A stretch of 64,000 nt of DNA from JBNJGB01 sp051747385 (lineage in GTDB: Bacteria; Myxococcota_A; UBA9042; PHBI01; JACKFB01). The translations under genes were made by a program, and so were the position numbers. The stretch lies in contig JBNJGB010000001.1 in the NCBI GenBank assembly GCA_051747385.1, forward strand, positions 186,001-250,000, in the 5' to 3' direction. Below, piece after piece: positions 62,901 through 64,000 of the stretch; within the stretch, counting starts at the first letter, position 1, and each line of letters opens with the position of its first letter. The notes under the pieces are model-generated. The model saw only the letters and a list, made by a program, of their open reading frames with translations. It searched no databases and had not been told where the DNA came from.

Positions 62901-63802
62901 GCCTCCTCCCAGGGCGCGTCCCGGGCGGCCCGATCGAGGGTCAGCACCTCGCGCGTCCCCACTCGGACCGCGACGGAGCGGTTGGAGGCCGCCCGAAGGA
63001 CCACGCGCCGGTCGGCGACGGCGTCCGGCAGGGCGATCCACGCCTCGGCGAACAGCACACCGCCGCCGCGCTCGAGACCCCACGTCGGGATGGGGCCGCC
63101 GGTCTCCAGCCGCCCGGTGACGGGGGCGTCCTCGCCACCGAGGCCGGTCCGCTCGGGGCCGAGGCTCCGCCCCAGGTCCACCTCCGGGCTCGTCCCGTGG
63201 GGCGCGCTCAGCCGCCACGCGGTCACGAGGCCGGCGTCCGCTCGAGCGGCCGCGACCTCCTCGTTGGAGCCCACGAGGTCGGCGGCCGCGAGGAGCGCTC
63301 CGCGGGCCGCCGTGCGCACGGGCTCCCAGGCGGCGCCGGCGCGGTCGGCGACGGCGCGGAGGGCCTCCACGAGCGCGTCGGGGGTCGGCCCGGCGTCGGG
63401 CAGGCGCCCCCAGGCGAGTCCGGCGGCGCGGGCCAGGGCCTCCGCCACGTGCGGATCGGTCGTGGCCGCCATCACGGGGGCCGCCTCGACGACGAGCCCG
63501 GCGCGGCCCGTCACGGCGGCGATCTCCGCCAGGCCGAGGGCGGCGCGGGCGGCGACGGGCCCGCTCGGCGGGGCGGCCCGGAGCGCGGCGACGAGGTGCT
63601 CGGCCGCCCGGTCCGGGTCGTGGTCGACCAGCAGGGCCATCTCGCCGGCGGCGGCGCGATCCTCCGCGGAGGCCTCCCCCACCGCGGCGCGCTCGGCGGC
63701 GCCGTCGGCCGCCGCGCGCCAGGTGGACGGCCCGCAGGCCGCGACGCCCGCCAGGGAAAGCGCCGCGAGGGCCGTGGCGATCCGTCGGACGGTCCTGCTC
63801 AA
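59939..63802 (-). CDS. Giant lipoprotein with TPR-rich middle and DUF3857/transglutaminase-like C-terminal half
   Basis: About 1287 residues from TTG 63802 (TTGA overlap). The signal ends LAGVAAC (Cys about 23). Ala-rich TPR-like helices fill much of residues 40-700, with a beta-sandwich insert (about 250-330). After them comes DUF3857 (VTLEHAVRVVQTRSGADAL; LSFSGLQPGDAIETAWVRYR) and a transglutaminase-like core (LFAWARSEIDETE; MGLARTLGLPGEVLLCATHH). Where the family has the catalytic Cys (G-x-C-x-x-x-A) this protein reads GEGSRVVA, so the enzyme is probably inactive. Function unknown; likely periplasmic scaffold. Confidence 0.82.
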   Translation of the reverse strand: MSRTVRRIATALAALSLAGVAACGPSTWRAAADGAAERAAVGEASAEDRAAAGEMALLVDHDPDRAAEHLVAALRAAPPSGPVAARAALGLAEIAAVTGRAGLVVEAAPVMAATTDPHVAEALARAAGLAWGRLPDAGPTPDALVEALRAVADRAGAAWEPVRTAARGALLAAADLVGSNEEVAAARADAGLVTAWRLSAPHGTSPEVDLGRSLGPERTGLGGEDAPVTGRLETGGPIPTWGLERGGGVLFAEAWIALPDAVADRRVVLRAASNRSVAVRVGTREVLTLDRAARDAPWEEAVTLRLPRGPVRVLVKLASHDRGGSARIRVSHLAGSGLVTRVEPADAPQVPVDVSEAPASFVDGFPTRFDVGEGGGAIRALHVLRGLLARPHLHLDRARRLLDALHGRLGEYPGLWLAEARADRLDPALTPAATRSRMRRDLERVLDVRPRSREALRRYGAIERDDERPDPAAEAWERALEEAPRDPGLLAELTALHRAQAREAEALATADRIAALPPTDPRAMRAAAMAYRAFGHADRARRVAEAAAAAFPGAGRLLLAGLDEDAGALVARARRLEGVAARQPHRLGLMRRAVEAWRAAGRLDEARRLVDALLAARPDDQGALQARVLLALQANDREAALEALDATLTAHPDAVSAEVLARWLTGDRGDLGSVADGADVLARWREAPPEERALADGWPAVTVLDRKVHHVRRDGTVITLEHAVRVVQTRSGADALGEVRPPNGSRLLVARTLQEDGDVLWPERVEGKPDLSFSGLQPGDAIETAWVRYRRVDPEAGGWLGREAFASFHVPTWRKALDVVVDPGLEPRLRRSRGAPEPQRSHIHGGQTLHRWRLEGLPAVSSEPHAPSAEHVLPTVALAVAPRDGGGDAWAVIAARAAGELRRLTRPGHHLEEALAEALPEEVPREEAVRRLFAWARSEIDETEPLAGWQTSAEAVVERGEGSRVVALMGLARTLGLPGEVLLCATHHRGPAPDLDEALPRAEAIAWPVVRFRVDGGWRYADPHLPWAPFGVLPAPVYGSRCLRTGGVEDREALEWVRLPEGPPDDLPEPGWRVHATLHPDVEEESRATVVVEGFGPETTALRQLHGRLDEARRSVLFQQWMGRVLPGAQVDDVRVEHMDVADRPLRIRLEVSLAGLVQAGDGVPGTIPRIGPVLWTEPVSGAAPVDGLLSLPRRETSLWLPPHREEAVVEIVAADDTRLDTDLRDVDAGGATWSLQQTVSGGAERLRVKRRVHFGIGLVGPEDYTGFRRRITRAVDAMSRSVTLRR

Positions 63803-64000
63803 AGCTCCATCTCGTGGGCCATGCGGGCCCGGGGGGAGCGGAAGTACCACTGGGGCGAGTACAGGCGGAAGTTGGACGCGCGGCTCGTGTAGACGCAGGC
63901 GTAGTCCTCCGTCTGCGAGCCGAAGGCGCTCAGCTTGGAGCGATCCCGGAACAGCATTCCCCAGTGCGGGTTGAAGCCGTCCGCGATCTCCTGCTGGTGC
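63799..64000 (-). CDS. C-terminal end of an unidentified protein (cut by window edge)
   Basis: The last 66 codons of a minus-strand gene run in from the right edge, with no stop until TGA at 63799-63801. They include EIADGFNPHWGMLFRDRSKL, YACVYTSRASNFRLYSPQWY and the end AHEMEL. Not recognised. Its stop overlaps the giant lipoprotein start as TTGA, so the two are in one operon. Confidence 0.7.
   Translation of the reverse strand, partial: HQQEIADGFNPHWGMLFRDRSKLSAFGSQTEDYACVYTSRASNFRLYSPQWYFRSPRARMAHEMEL

Overview
The window is a GC-rich chromosomal fragment (about 70% G+C by eye) with two scaffold gaps of exactly 100 N each. It most likely comes from a Myxococcota or Bradymonadales-type deltaproteobacterium. 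The evidence is a MYXO-CTERM-like tail (Gly-rich Cys motif, hydrophobic helix, RRR) on a Cys-rich surface protein, many lipoproteins, a MORN-type repeat protein, multihaem cytochrome c, a sigma54 activator and an ECF sigma/anti-sigma pair. This assignment is inferred; no 16S rRNA gene is present.

Layout. The 5' part of RNase P RNA (minus strand) is cut by the left edge. Next comes an overlapping operon of a DUF2384-like protein, a degenerate receiver protein and valS (433-4297), then a 1096-residue GH13 enzyme. A complete RND efflux operon with its TetR regulator and palindromic operator follows (8066-14683), then an 800-bp tandem 118-bp repeat array. From 15.4 to 23.8 kb lie an extensin-like putative peptidase, the operon lipoprotein / TGase-elicitor-type transglutaminase / lipoprotein / xseB / tlyA, a YugP-type protease, an alpha/beta hydrolase and a lipoprotein. 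From 23.9 to 32.6 kb lie envelope genes: DUF2723 + TPR membrane protein, Kelch-like lipoprotein, PEGA protein, a gluzincin / beta-propeller / barrel protein, and an anti-sigma factor. ECF sigma, alanine dehydrogenase and a CAP protein follow. From 36.7 to 41.0 kb are the 24-repeat Cys-rich protein and the MORN-variant protein. From 41.6 to 45.5 kb is a tight five-gene cluster: small membrane protein, two DUF4178-like proteins, DUF350 and a membrane spermidine-synthase homologue. The last third has a cytochrome b / nonahaem cytochrome c pair, an M48/M56-like protease, a two-component system whose kinase carries a periplasmic CxxCH motif, a PAS-sigma54 activator with its own -24/-12 promoter, an IGHMBP2-like helicase, dinB, a triple-palindrome array, purA and a giant TPR/DUF3857-like lipoprotein.

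The most distinctive non-coding content is a set of short dispersed repeats. Family A (about 160 bp) ends in a perfect 10-bp-stem hairpin. Family B has a 118-bp unit, tandem at 14.8-15.4 kb and single elsewhere. Both carry GGGCAA hexamer runs, always G-rich on the plus strand. There are also GGGAAC runs beside stop codons, an 8-bp NCGCMAAG repeat that has entered the 3' end of a gene, and a 204-bp element with near-perfect 14-bp inverted ends that match the left end of family A. Both N gaps fall inside these arrays.

No single locus is proven to be a new system. The best candidates are the DUF4178/DUF350/aminopropyltransferase cluster, the haem-c-type sensor kinase next to a sigma54 activator and a nonahaem cytochrome, the three equally spaced TGTCGA-N6-TCGACA palindromes, and the coordinated G-quadruplex-prone repeat families.
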